Shown here piece by piece: positions 10,177 through 17,559 of a stretch of DNA of 48,250 nucleotides. Source of the stretch: an uncultured beta proteobacterium (GTDB taxonomy: Bacteria; Pseudomonadota; Gammaproteobacteria; Burkholderiales; Burkholderiaceae_C); assembly GCA_903938815.1 (NCBI GenBank), contig CAJAES010000008.1:1-48250 (forward strand), in the 5' to 3' direction. The notes under the pieces are model-generated. The model was given only the letters and a program-made list of their open reading frames with translations. It was not told the DNA's origin and did no database searches. The translations under genes and the position numbers were made by a program. Numbering within the stretch: the stretch's first letter is position 1; each line of letters opens with the position of its first letter.

Positions 10177-11270
10177 TCGATATCCAGGGGGCAATCGATG
10201 CGGGCGACGCAGCCGCCGCCCGCGGCATTTTCCAGGCTCAGCGTGGCTGCCGCGCCGAAGGCCTGGGCGAGGCGTTCGCGCGTGTTGGCCAGGCCCGTGC
10301 CGTCCGCATGGCCGCCGCCCAGCCCCGGGCCGGTGTCGTGCACGGCGAGCTTCAGGCGGCCGGCCTGGGCGTGGGCCGTCACGTGCACCTCGGCGCCCGA
10401 CAGCGCGGGCATCACGCCGTGCTCGATGGCGTTCTCCACCAGGGTCAGCAGCAGCCCCGGGGGCACCTGCGCGGCAACGGCCGCGGCGTCGATGTCGAGG
10501 CTGCAGCGCAGCCTGTCGCCCAGGCGCATCTGCATCACGGCCAGGTACTGGCGCACGGCCTCGGCCTCGTCGCCGAGCGCCAGCCGCTGCCGGTTGAAGA
10601 GCGGCAGCGTTGCCCGCAGGAAGCCGGTGAGCGCGCTCAGCATCGGCGCGGCGCGGTCGTCCTTCGTCTGCACCCAGTGCTGCAGCGAGGCCAGCGAGTT
10701 GAACAGGAAGTGCGGCTGGATCTGCGCCGAGGCCAGCTGGCGCGCCATCTCGAGCGCGCGCTGCTGCTCGGCCTGCTCGCGCAACCGGGCCTCGATCTGG
10801 TGGGCGCGGTAGACGGCCACGAACCAGTACGCCACCGACAGCAGCATCGCCAGCACCATGCCCGCGCCGGCGACCCAATCGCGCGTATGCGTGCCGCGCT
10901 CGAGGTGCTTCAGCTCGATCGTCGCGAGCAGCGTCAGCAGCAGCGCGGCCGCACCGGCGAGCGACACGATGGCCAGCATGCGGCGCTCGGGGCGGCGCCA
11001 CAGCTGCAGCATGCCGGCCCAGCCGATCACGCCGGTCAGGGTCAGCAACAGGCTCAAGGCCGAGGTGGCCACGGCGGGGGCCAGCTGCATCAGCACGAAG
11101 GCCGCAAGCGCGTAGTTCACCATCACGACCGTCAGCAGGGTGCGGCTCGGGCGGTCGGTGCCGGCGCGCGCCATCTCGTCGGCGGTGAAGCGCCGCGTCG
11201 GCCCGGGGTACCAGACCTGGCTCCAGTCGACGCCTTCGCCGCGCACTTGGGTGCGGTCCGGCGCGCTCAC
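10173..11270 (-). CDS. LytS/YehU-type membrane sensor histidine kinase (second of two)
   Basis: A 365-residue kinase with four transmembrane segments (about 44-62, 68-90, 98-118, 131-153), a short coiled linker (155-180) and the His_kinase domain. The H-box reads QIQPHFLFNSLASLQHWV (His about 187), and the N-box LTLVENAIEHG is followed by an HDTGPGLGG nucleotide-binding loop. No extracytoplasmic sensing domain is evident, as is usual for small LytS proteins. I chose the GTG at 11270, which lies in the upstream kinase stop (GTGA). Its own stop overlaps the LytTR regulator start. Confidence 0.92.
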   Translation of the reverse strand: MSAPDRTQVRGEGVDWSQVWYPGPTRRFTADEMARAGTDRPSRTLLTVVMVNYALAAFVLMQLAPAVATSALSLLLTLTGVIGWAGMLQLWRRPERRMLAIVSLAGAAALLLTLLATIELKHLERGTHTRDWVAGAGMVLAMLLSVAYWFVAVYRAHQIEARLREQAEQQRALEMARQLASAQIQPHFLFNSLASLQHWVQTKDDRAAPMLSALTGFLRATLPLFNRQRLALGDEAEAVRQYLAVMQMRLGDRLRCSLDIDAAAVAAQVPPGLLLTLVENAIEHGVMPALSGAEVHVTAHAQAGRLKLAVHDTGPGLGGGHADGTGLANTRERLAQAFGAAATLSLENAAGGGCVARIDCPLDIE

Positions 11271-12436
11271 TGGGTGGTCTCCGGCAGCCGCAGCAGGGCT
11301 TCGGTGCCGCCGGGCATGGTGTGGATCTCCAGGCTGCCCCGCCCGTCGCCGTGGTGCCGCAGGCGCTCGCGGCAGTTCGCGAGGCCGGTGCCGTCCTGCC
11401 AGTGCGGCGCCAGGCCGACGCCGTCGTCGCGCACGCGCACTTCCACGGCGCCGTTCGCGCGCGCTGCCGCCACGTGCACGGTGCCCCCGGCCAGCGCCGG
11501 CGAGATGCCGTGCTCGATGGCGTTCTCCACGAGCGTCAGCAGCAGGCCCGGCGGCAGCACCAGACCGGCGCAATCGGGCGCCACGCTGATCTCGAAGCGC
11601 AGCCGCTCACCGAACCGCGCCTGCATGATCCGCAGGTACTGCCGGACGGTTTCTGCTTCCTCGCCCAGGCTCACCTGGCCCCGGCCCAGCAGCTCGGTCG
11701 AGCCGCGCAGGAAGGCGGTGAGCGTGCGCAGCAGGCCGCCGGCGCGGGCGTCGCCGGTGTCCACCCAGTGCTGCAGCGCCGCGAGCGTGTTGAAGATGAA
11801 GTGCGGCTGGATCTGCGCCTGCAGCAGCTTGAGCTGGGATTCGGCCGCCTGCCGGGCGGCGAGGTCCCGCTCGCGGGCGAGGCGTTCACGCTCCAGCACG
11901 CGCTCCATCAGCTGACCGCGCACGCGCGCCAGCCCCCACATCAGCGCCGACATCGCCACCGCGACGCCGATGCCCGCCGGCACCAGGAGCTTCAGCGCTC
12001 CCAGCAGGGCGGTGGTGAAGCGTTCGATGTCCAGGCTGCCGTGCTTGGCGACGTGGCCGACCAGGAAGCCCGACAGCATGCCCGCGAAGGTGAGCGCGAG
12101 GATGCGCGGCAGCTTGCGGCGCAGGTTGACGAGCGAGAAGGTGCCCGGCTGCAGCCACGCCGCCAGGCAGCCCAGCAGCAGCGCGATCCAGATGATGAGG
12201 CTGAGCGCCAGGGCCATGAGCGGCGGCATGCCGGCGTGCGCGAGGCCCAGCGCGCTGCCGCCGGCCGCACCGACGAGGCCGAGCCAGAACCAGAGCCCGC
12301 GGCGGCTGTACAGGAATCGGTCGATGAGCTCGGCCTGCTCGCGCAGCTCGGGCGACATGCGCGCGTAGTGCGGCGCGGCCCAGCGCGCGTAGGCGCGCTG
12401 CAGGCCGTTGCCGTCTGACAGGGGGCGGGGTTCCAT
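11267..12436 (-). CDS. LytS/YehU-type membrane sensor histidine kinase (first of two)
   Basis: A 389-residue kinase homologous to its downstream neighbour. An N-terminal tail of about 46 residues precedes four hydrophobic segments (about 47-69, 72-96, 111-130, 140-168). A charged coiled region (171-205) leads to the H-box QIQPHFIFNTLAALQHWV (His about 212), LTLVENAIEHG and RDDGVGLAP. The ATG at 12436 is the first plausible start: the frame upstream runs antisense-like through the amidotransferase gene. No Shine-Dalgarno sequence is seen, but TAGACT (12450-12445) lies 8 nt upstream. The two kinases plus one LytTR regulator form a coupled three-gene unit. Confidence 0.92.
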   Translation of the reverse strand: MEPRPLSDGNGLQRAYARWAAPHYARMSPELREQAELIDRFLYSRRGLWFWLGLVGAAGGSALGLAHAGMPPLMALALSLIIWIALLLGCLAAWLQPGTFSLVNLRRKLPRILALTFAGMLSGFLVGHVAKHGSLDIERFTTALLGALKLLVPAGIGVAVAMSALMWGLARVRGQLMERVLERERLARERDLAARQAAESQLKLLQAQIQPHFIFNTLAALQHWVDTGDARAGGLLRTLTAFLRGSTELLGRGQVSLGEEAETVRQYLRIMQARFGERLRFEISVAPDCAGLVLPPGLLLTLVENAIEHGISPALAGGTVHVAAARANGAVEVRVRDDGVGLAPHWQDGTGLANCRERLRHHGDGRGSLEIHTMPGGTEALLRLPETTQ

Positions 12437-12504
12437 GGGGGCGAAGTCTATGCAGCCTGGCCCGCTGCGTGGGTGCTGGGCGGCGAGCGGCGGATTCCAG
12501 CGGC

Positions 12505-13275
12505 TCAGCGGCAGGCCACGGCGGCGAACGGCGCGCCGTCCACGAAGACCTGCAGCGTGCCCGGCGCCATGGCCGTCCAGGTCTCGTCGGTCGTGAGGGG
12601 CTCGGTCGCGACCACGGCGACCCGGTCCTGAGGCGAGGTCAGCGCGCCGAAATCGACGCTCAGGTCGTCGTCGGCCAGCGTGGCGGCGCCGAAGGGATGC
12701 TGGCGCACGAGCCAGTGCAGCTTGGTGGAGGCGTGCGCGAACAGCGCCTGCCCGTTGGACAGCAGCAGGTTGAAGCTGCCATGCGCGGCGGGCACCTGCA
12801 GCAACTCGCTCAGCGTGCGGGTCAGCTCTTCCACCGTGGGCACGCCGGCATGCGCCTTGGCCAGTTCCTGCATCAGCCAGCAGAAGGCGATCTCGCTGTC
12901 GGTGTCGCCCACGGGCCGGAAGGCGCCGTGCAGCACCGGCGCGAAACCCTTCAGGTCGCCGTTGTGCGCGCACACCCAGTAGCGCCCCCAGAGCTCGCGC
13001 ACGAAGGGATGGCAGTTCTCGAGCGCCACGCGGCCCACCGTGGCCTTGCGGATGTGGGCGATGACGTTATGGCTGCGGATCGGGTAGTGCCGCACCATCT
13101 CGGCCACCGGCGAGGTGAGCGCGCTCTCGGGGTCGATGAACAGGCGCAGCCCGCGGTCCTCGAAGAACGCGATGCCGAAGCCGTCGCGGTGCTCCTCGGC
13201 GCGGTGCGCGAGCCCGGCGAAGCTGAAGAGCACGTCGGTGGGCGTGTTGGCGTTCATGCCGAGGAGCTGGCACAT
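12505..13275 (-). CDS. Class II glutamine amidotransferase (YafJ-like)
   Basis: A 256-residue protein of the Ntn-hydrolase class II GATase fold. The N-terminal Met-Cys makes Cys2 the expected nucleophile after Met removal. Conserved blocks are HRAEEHRDGFGIAF, VIAHIRKATVG, CHPFVRELWGRYWVCAHNGD and GDTDSEIAFCWL. It has no partner synthase domain, as in E. coli YafJ, so the amination target is unknown. It starts 18 bp after the oxidoreductase stop and probably shares its transcript; the tandem LytS genes follow 68 bp downstream. Confidence 0.92.
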   Translation of the reverse strand: MCQLLGMNANTPTDVLFSFAGLAHRAEEHRDGFGIAFFEDRGLRLFIDPESALTSPVAEMVRHYPIRSHNVIAHIRKATVGRVALENCHPFVRELWGRYWVCAHNGDLKGFAPVLHGAFRPVGDTDSEIAFCWLMQELAKAHAGVPTVEELTRTLSELLQVPAAHGSFNLLLSNGQALFAHASTKLHWLVRQHPFGAATLADDDLSVDFGALTSPQDRVAVVATEPLTTDETWTAMAPGTLQVFVDGAPFAAVACR

Positions 13276-13293
13276 GGGGTCAGCGCGCCTGCG

Positions 13294-14517
13294 TCATTCG
13301 AACATCAGCTTGGTCACGCCGCTCCAGCTCAGGATGCGGCCCGGGTTCTGCGTCTCGTCGAGCACCCCGCTCATGCGGCGCAGGATGCGCGGGCTCTTGC
13401 GCGCGCGCCACACGACGAGGTCGGTGATCCAGGGGTGGCGGTTCACGTGCTCGGCCCGGGCGTACAGGTCGAAGCGCGGCTTCAGTGCCTTCAGCGCGGT
13501 GTCGTAGCGGCCCCGCACTGCCGCGTCGTCGACGCCCTCGACGATGCTCTCGGCGGCCAGCAGGCCGGTTTCCAGCGCCTTGCCGATGCCTTCGCCGGTG
13601 AAGGCGTAGGTGCTGCCGATGGCCTCGCCGGTGGCGAGCAGCCCGGGGCGCGACCAGCGCGAGCCCTCGAGCGAGCAGCGCAGCGGCGCGCCCTTGGGTT
13701 CGCTGATCCAGGTGCCGCTCTCGACCAGCGCGCGGGCATCGGGGTGCACCGCGCAGAATGCATCGAACAGCTCACGCAGGTTCTGCGCCTGGTCCGTGTA
13801 GCTCCCGGTGTAGCCGGCGCCGATGTTGAACAGCCCGCCCGGCGCCGGGAAGATCCAGCCGTAGCCGCCCGCCAGGCGCGCATGCCAGACGATCTGCAGC
13901 GTATTGATCCGGCCGCGCATGGCGTCGTTCTTCACGTAGCCGCGCAGTGCCACGCCGCTCGGTGTGCGGCGGTCGCACAGGCCGGCCGCCAGCATGGCCT
14001 GCTGCGCGGCGCCCGTGGCCAGCACCAGCCAGCGCGCGCGAACCTCGTGCAGGGCGCCGGCCATCTTCAGCCGCGCGCCGATGACCCGGCCCGCTTCCTC
14101 CAGCGGGGCCTCGAAGCGCGCTGGCGGCAGCAGCACGGCGCCAGCCGCCTGTGCCGCGCGCAGCAGGATGTGGTCGAGCTCGCGCCGGGGCAGCACGGCC
14201 AGCATGCCCGGCACGTCGACCCGCCCGCCGCGCGGCGCGATGCAGCTCACGTGCTGCACGGCCTGCGCCTTCGACATCACCTCGTCGAGCACGCCCAGCC
14301 GCCGCAGGGCGGCGTGGGCATCGGGGATCAGGCCGTCGCCGCAGGTCTTGTCGCGCGGGAAGGCGTGCTGGTCGGCGATCAGCACCGACAGCCCGGCCCG
14401 CGCGAGATGCTGCGCGCAGGCGCTGCCGGCCGGGCCGGCGCCGACCACGAGCACGTCGCAGGCTGCTGGGTGACCCGGGGCGGTGGGGGATGCTTGAGCG
14501 GATGGGAACACTGGCAT
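13294..14517 (-). CDS. FAD-dependent oxidoreductase, geranylgeranyl reductase-like
   Basis: A 407-residue flavoprotein. The N-terminal Rossmann motif VLVVGAGPAGSACAQHLARA begins near residue 23 and is followed by DKTCGDGL. The mid-region ATG motif is WLVLATGA, and the second FAD motif is GLLATGEAIGSTYAFTGEGI near residue 290. This arrangement is that of the geranylgeranyl reductase / p-hydroxybenzoate hydroxylase superfamily. The C-terminal tail (RRMSGVLDETQNPG) is usual in the bacterial family. Substrate is unknown; reduction of an isoprenoid or quinone-type lipid is a family-based guess. TAGAAT (14532-14527) sits 9 nt before the ATG and no Shine-Dalgarno sequence is seen. Confidence 0.85.
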   Translation of the reverse strand: MPVFPSAQASPTAPGHPAACDVLVVGAGPAGSACAQHLARAGLSVLIADQHAFPRDKTCGDGLIPDAHAALRRLGVLDEVMSKAQAVQHVSCIAPRGGRVDVPGMLAVLPRRELDHILLRAAQAAGAVLLPPARFEAPLEEAGRVIGARLKMAGALHEVRARWLVLATGAAQQAMLAAGLCDRRTPSGVALRGYVKNDAMRGRINTLQIVWHARLAGGYGWIFPAPGGLFNIGAGYTGSYTDQAQNLRELFDAFCAVHPDARALVESGTWISEPKGAPLRCSLEGSRWSRPGLLATGEAIGSTYAFTGEGIGKALETGLLAAESIVEGVDDAAVRGRYDTALKALKPRFDLYARAEHVNRHPWITDLVVWRARKSPRILRRMSGVLDETQNPGRILSWSGVTKLMFE

Positions 14518-14550
14518 GAAGCGGCGATTCTAGAAGTCCATGCTGTCGAC

Positions 14551-14564
14551 TTGACCGATCTCAA
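14551..14564. promoter_or_regulatory. FNR/Anr-like site in the divergent promoter
   Basis: TTGACCGATCTCAA keeps both TTGA and TCAA half-sites of the FNR consensus TTGAT-N4-ATCAA (8 of 10 positions). Its centre (14557.5) would be 41.5 bp upstream of a start at about 14599, which is where a -10-like CATGAT (14587-14592) would place it. That is the classic class II activator geometry. A separate perfect palindrome, CCCGATCGGG, follows at 14569-14578. The site is inferred, not demonstrated. Confidence 0.5.
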
Positions 14565-14616
14565 GGCCCCCGATCGGGCCTGGGCGCATGATGGACTCGA
14601 CGACAAGGAGACGGTA

Positions 14617-14991
14617 ATGAGCAAGCACCTGACCACCGGACAGCAAGCGCTGCTGACGGGTGAACTGGAACTGCGCGAGCGCGAACTGGCCGCCCAACTG
14701 GCCGCGCACCTGCACGGGCAGACGCGTACCGAACGCGCCCATGAGTTGCTCTCGCAGGACGGCGACGACGCGCCGCAGCGTGCCCCGGAGCTGGCCATCG
14801 CGGCAGCCCTCACCGACCTGGAGCAACGCGAACTGGAAGCCGTCCGCGGCGCACTGGGCCGCATGGCGCGCGGCGAGTACGGCAGTTGCCGTGCCTGCGG
14901 CGAGAGCATTCCCTTCGACCGCCTGAAGGTCGAGCCCTGGGCCGAACGATGCGTGCCCTGCGCCTCGGCCCTCGAACAATCCAAGCACTGA
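14617..14991 (+). CDS. DksA/TraR-family C4 zinc-finger protein
   Basis: A 124-residue relative of DksA. The N-terminal half is a predicted helical hairpin (LTTGQQALLTGELELRERE, then ALTDLEQRELEAVRGALGRM). The C-terminal zinc finger has Cys91-x2-Cys94 and Cys112-x2-Cys115 (CRAC and CVPC). DksA proteins act in the RNA polymerase secondary channel with ppGpp. This copy is shorter than canonical DksA (about 150) and lacks an obvious DxxDxA coiled-coil tip motif, so activity on polymerase is uncertain. A strong AAGGAG (14605-14610) precedes the ATG. The next gene starts 17 bp downstream on the same strand, and an FNR-like box lies upstream. Confidence 0.9.
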   Translation: MSKHLTTGQQALLTGELELRERELAAQLAAHLHGQTRTERAHELLSQDGDDAPQRAPELAIAAALTDLEQRELEAVRGALGRMARGEYGSCRACGESIPFDRLKVEPWAERCVPCASALEQSKH

Positions 14992-15008
14992 AACCCGAGG
15001 AAACCAAC

Positions 15009-15389
15009 ATGACGACATTCCACGCCGTGGTCCGCATCGATCACCAGGCCGCCGAGATCCTGCAGTTCGACACCGAGCACGTGCAGGCGCAGAAGGTCAA
15101 GGCGCACACGCACCACACCGCGCAGCATGGCAGCGGCGTGCGCACCGAGCACGAGTTCTTCGGCCATGTCTGCGACGCGCTCGACGGCATCCCCGAGGTG
15201 CTGGTGGCCGGCTCGCACAAGGCGCAGGCCGACTTCAAGCACTACGTCGAGAAGCATCGTCCGGCGCTCGTGAAGCACATCCTGGGCTACGAGACGGTGG
15301 ACCACCCGACGACGCCGCAGCTGGTGGCGCTGGCGCGGCAGGTCTTCCTGAAGCTCGACCGCATGTCCGGGACGCCGACCCCGACCTGA
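15009..15389 (+). CDS. Small eRF1-domain-like 'translational machinery' protein
   Basis: A 126-residue soluble protein. The sequence (FHAVVRIDHQAAEILQF, a His-rich KAHTHHTAQHGSG, FFGHVCDAL, EVLVAGSHKAQADF, HILGYETVDHPTTPQL) resembles small proteobacterial proteins named translational machinery protein. Those are related to the L7Ae-like third domain of eRF1/Dom34. The family link is from recalled pattern and is moderate. GAGGA lies 9 nt before the ATG. Lying 17 bp after the DksA-like gene, behind one FNR-like site, it may act on stalled ribosomes under low oxygen; this is inference. Confidence 0.72.
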   Translation: MTTFHAVVRIDHQAAEILQFDTEHVQAQKVKAHTHHTAQHGSGVRTEHEFFGHVCDALDGIPEVLVAGSHKAQADFKHYVEKHRPALVKHILGYETVDHPTTPQLVALARQVFLKLDRMSGTPTPT

Positions 15390-15452
15390 GGCCGACGCGC
15401 CCCACCGCGCCACCGCGCCGCCGCGACCCTGATTTCCCGGTAGGCTGCGGGG

Positions 15453-16532
15453 ATGGATCTCACCGTCTTCTCCCGCACCTATCCCGAATCCCGCGACAAG
15501 TTCCTGGCCGCCGCGCAGGCCGCCGGGGCGCGGTTGCGCCACTGGCCGCACCCCCTGAAGGGGCCGGACGGCGGTGCGCTGTCCTGCGACACCGCCTGGC
15601 TCGGCCCCGAGGGTGCATCGCGCGTGCTCGTGATCCTGTCCGCCACGCACGGTGTGGAGGGTCTGGCCGGAAGCGGCCCGCAGATCGACCTGCTGCTGCA
15701 CCCGCCGGCCCTGCCGCCCGACACCGCCGTGCTGCTGGTGCATGCCATCAACCCGCACGGCTTCGCGTGGCTGCGCCGCGTGACCGAGGAAAACGTCGAC
15801 CTGAACCGCAACTGGGTCGACTTCACGCAGCCGCTGCCCGAAAACCCCGGCTACGCCTCACTGCACCCGCACTACGTACCGGCCTCGCTGGATGCGGCCG
15901 CCGTGGCGGCGGCCGAGTCGGCCATCGACGCCTGGCGCGGCACGCACGGCGATGCCGCCGAACGTGTGGCGCGTTCCAGCGGCCAGTACACCCACCCCGA
16001 CGGCCTGTTCTTCGGTGGCCTGGAGGCCACCTGGGCGCGGCGCACCAGCGAGGCCATCCTGGCCGGCGAACTGGCGCAGGCGCGCACCGTGGCCATCGTC
16101 GACATGCACACCGGCCTGGGGCCCTACGGCTATGGCGAGCCGATCTGCAACCACGCCCCGGGCGGTGAACGCGTGGCGCGTGCGCGCCGCTGGTGGGGTG
16201 ACAGCGTCACCGAGCCGCTGCTGGGAACCTCGAGCTCGCAGGCCAAGTGGGGCCTGACCGAGTTCGGCTACGAGCGCGCCCTCGCGCATGCCGACATCGC
16301 CTTCGTGGCGCTGGAATTCGGCACCTACCCGCCCCCGCGCGGCGCCGACGTGCTGCGCGCCGATGCCTGGCTGTGGAACCACGGCGACCCCACCGGGCCC
16401 GAGGCCGGCCCGATCCGCGATGCGCTGCGCGACCACTTCTACCCGCCCTTCGCCGACTGGCAGGAGATGGTGCTGTTCCGGTCACGGCAGATCTTCCGGC
16501 AGGCCGTGCAGGGGCTCGGGGGCGAAGCATGA
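15453..16532 (+). CDS. M14-family metallopeptidase-like protein (DUF2817)
   Basis: A 359-residue protein of the DUF2817 branch of the zinc carboxypeptidase/aspartoacylase-like clan. Zinc ligands: THGVEG (His about 66, Glu about 69) and the His in IVDMHTGLG. NPHGFAWLRRVTEENVDLN and FVALEFGTY, with the likely catalytic Glu, complete the pattern. No signal peptide is seen. The substrate is unknown; a peptide or N-acyl amino acid is possible. No Shine-Dalgarno sequence is present; TAGGCT (15441-15446) is 6 nt upstream of the ATG. The HIT gene follows after 55 bp. Confidence 0.85.
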   Translation: MDLTVFSRTYPESRDKFLAAAQAAGARLRHWPHPLKGPDGGALSCDTAWLGPEGASRVLVILSATHGVEGLAGSGPQIDLLLHPPALPPDTAVLLVHAINPHGFAWLRRVTEENVDLNRNWVDFTQPLPENPGYASLHPHYVPASLDAAAVAAAESAIDAWRGTHGDAAERVARSSGQYTHPDGLFFGGLEATWARRTSEAILAGELAQARTVAIVDMHTGLGPYGYGEPICNHAPGGERVARARRWWGDSVTEPLLGTSSSQAKWGLTEFGYERALAHADIAFVALEFGTYPPPRGADVLRADAWLWNHGDPTGPEAGPIRDALRDHFYPPFADWQEMVLFRSRQIFRQAVQGLGGEA

Positions 16533-16587
16533 CGCCGGCGGCCCGGTCGGGGTGCAACAGCGCCTGGCTCCGCACGCGGGTGCGCCC

Positions 16588-17025
16588 ATGAGCACGGTGT
16601 TCGAGAAGCTGCTGAGCGGCGAGTGGCCGTGCGCCAAGGTCCACGAGGACGAGCACGTCTTCGCCTTCATGGACGCCGGGCAGGTGAACGACGGCCATGT
16701 GATCGTCGCGACGAAGCGGCCCGTCGAGACGCTGATGGACTGCACCGAGGACGAGGCCGCCGCGCTGATGCGCGCCGCGCGCCGCATCGCCATCGCGGTG
16801 CAGGAGGCGTTCGCGCCGGAGGGCATCACCGTGCTGCAGGCCAACCGGGTTGCGGGCTGGCAGACGGTTCCGCATCTGCACCTGCACGTGCTGCCCCGGC
16901 ATGCCGGTGACGGCGTCGAACTCGGCTGGCCGCGCAAGGAGCCCGGCATCGAGCGCCTGCGGGCGCTGGCGCAGCGGCTGGCGCCGGTGCTGGAGTCGCA
17001 GGCAGGCCTGCAGGAAGGCCGGTAG
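16588..17025 (+). CDS. HIT-family nucleotide hydrolase
   Basis: A 145-residue histidine-triad protein. The triad HLHLHV lies at about 96-101 after NRVAGWQTVP, and the nucleotide-binding part has FAFMDAGQVNDGHVIVATKR. The family hydrolyses or transfers nucleoside phosphoramidates and dinucleoside polyphosphates; the exact substrate is not set by sequence. The ATG at 16588 fits the family N-terminus, while the frame runs open upstream across the 3' end of the DUF2817 gene. It is convergent with the CIA30 gene, 25 bp between stops. Confidence 0.92.
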   Translation: MSTVFEKLLSGEWPCAKVHEDEHVFAFMDAGQVNDGHVIVATKRPVETLMDCTEDEAAALMRAARRIAIAVQEAFAPEGITVLQANRVAGWQTVPHLHLHVLPRHAGDGVELGWPRKEPGIERLRALAQRLAPVLESQAGLQEGR

Positions 17026-17050
17026 GAAGGCCTGCTGCCGCGCCCGCGCG

Positions 17051-17554
17051 TCAGTAGACGGCCAGGCGGCCCAGGCAGAGCTCTGCGTCCCCTTCGGCGC
17101 CGATCGCCAGCAGGCCGATGCGGCGCACATCGCCCGGCGCGAGGCGGCCCGTCAACCGGTACGGCTCGAAGCCGGCGAAGGGCAGGCGCAGCGTCTGCCA
17201 GGCGGCGCCCACGTCGAAGCCCGCCCGCCAGGCCTGCCACGGTGCGGTCATGGTGACGGTGCGCAGGTGCAGGCCGTAGCGCAGCGGGCGCCCGCAGACG
17301 TCGATCTCGAACCCAGTGGCCTCGGCGGGCAGCGGGCCGGCCAGGTCGAGCGCCATCTGCACGAAGCCGCCGTTGTTGGCGGTGCTCACGCGGCCGCGCA
17401 GGCACAGGGCAGGGCGGCCGTTCATGGCGCCGGCTTCGGCGCTGGCCACCGAGACGCCGCCCATCACCGCGTCGGTGAACACGCGCCAGGCGCCGCCGCC
17501 GCTGGCCCGCAGGTCGCGGCTGCCGCGGTCGTCGAGCACCAGCGGCAGCGGCAT
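17051..17554 (-). CDS. CIA30-family protein (NADH:ubiquinone oxidoreductase assembly factor-like)
   Basis: A 167-residue protein with the CIA30/CBM11-like beta-sandwich pattern: WRVFTDAVMGGVSVAS, then LCLRGRVSTANNGGFVQM and FDVGAAWQTLRLPFAGFEPY. In eukaryotes CIA30 helps complex I assembly; the role of bacterial members is unknown. It begins 5 bp after the malate synthase stop, so it is surely on that transcript. No signal peptide is seen. Family assignment is good, function open. Confidence 0.85.
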   Translation of the reverse strand: MPLPLVLDDRGSRDLRASGGGAWRVFTDAVMGGVSVASAEAGAMNGRPALCLRGRVSTANNGGFVQMALDLAGPLPAEATGFEIDVCGRPLRYGLHLRTVTMTAPWQAWRAGFDVGAAWQTLRLPFAGFEPYRLTGRLAPGDVRRIGLLAIGAEGDAELCLGRLAVY

Positions 17555-17559
17555 CCCGT

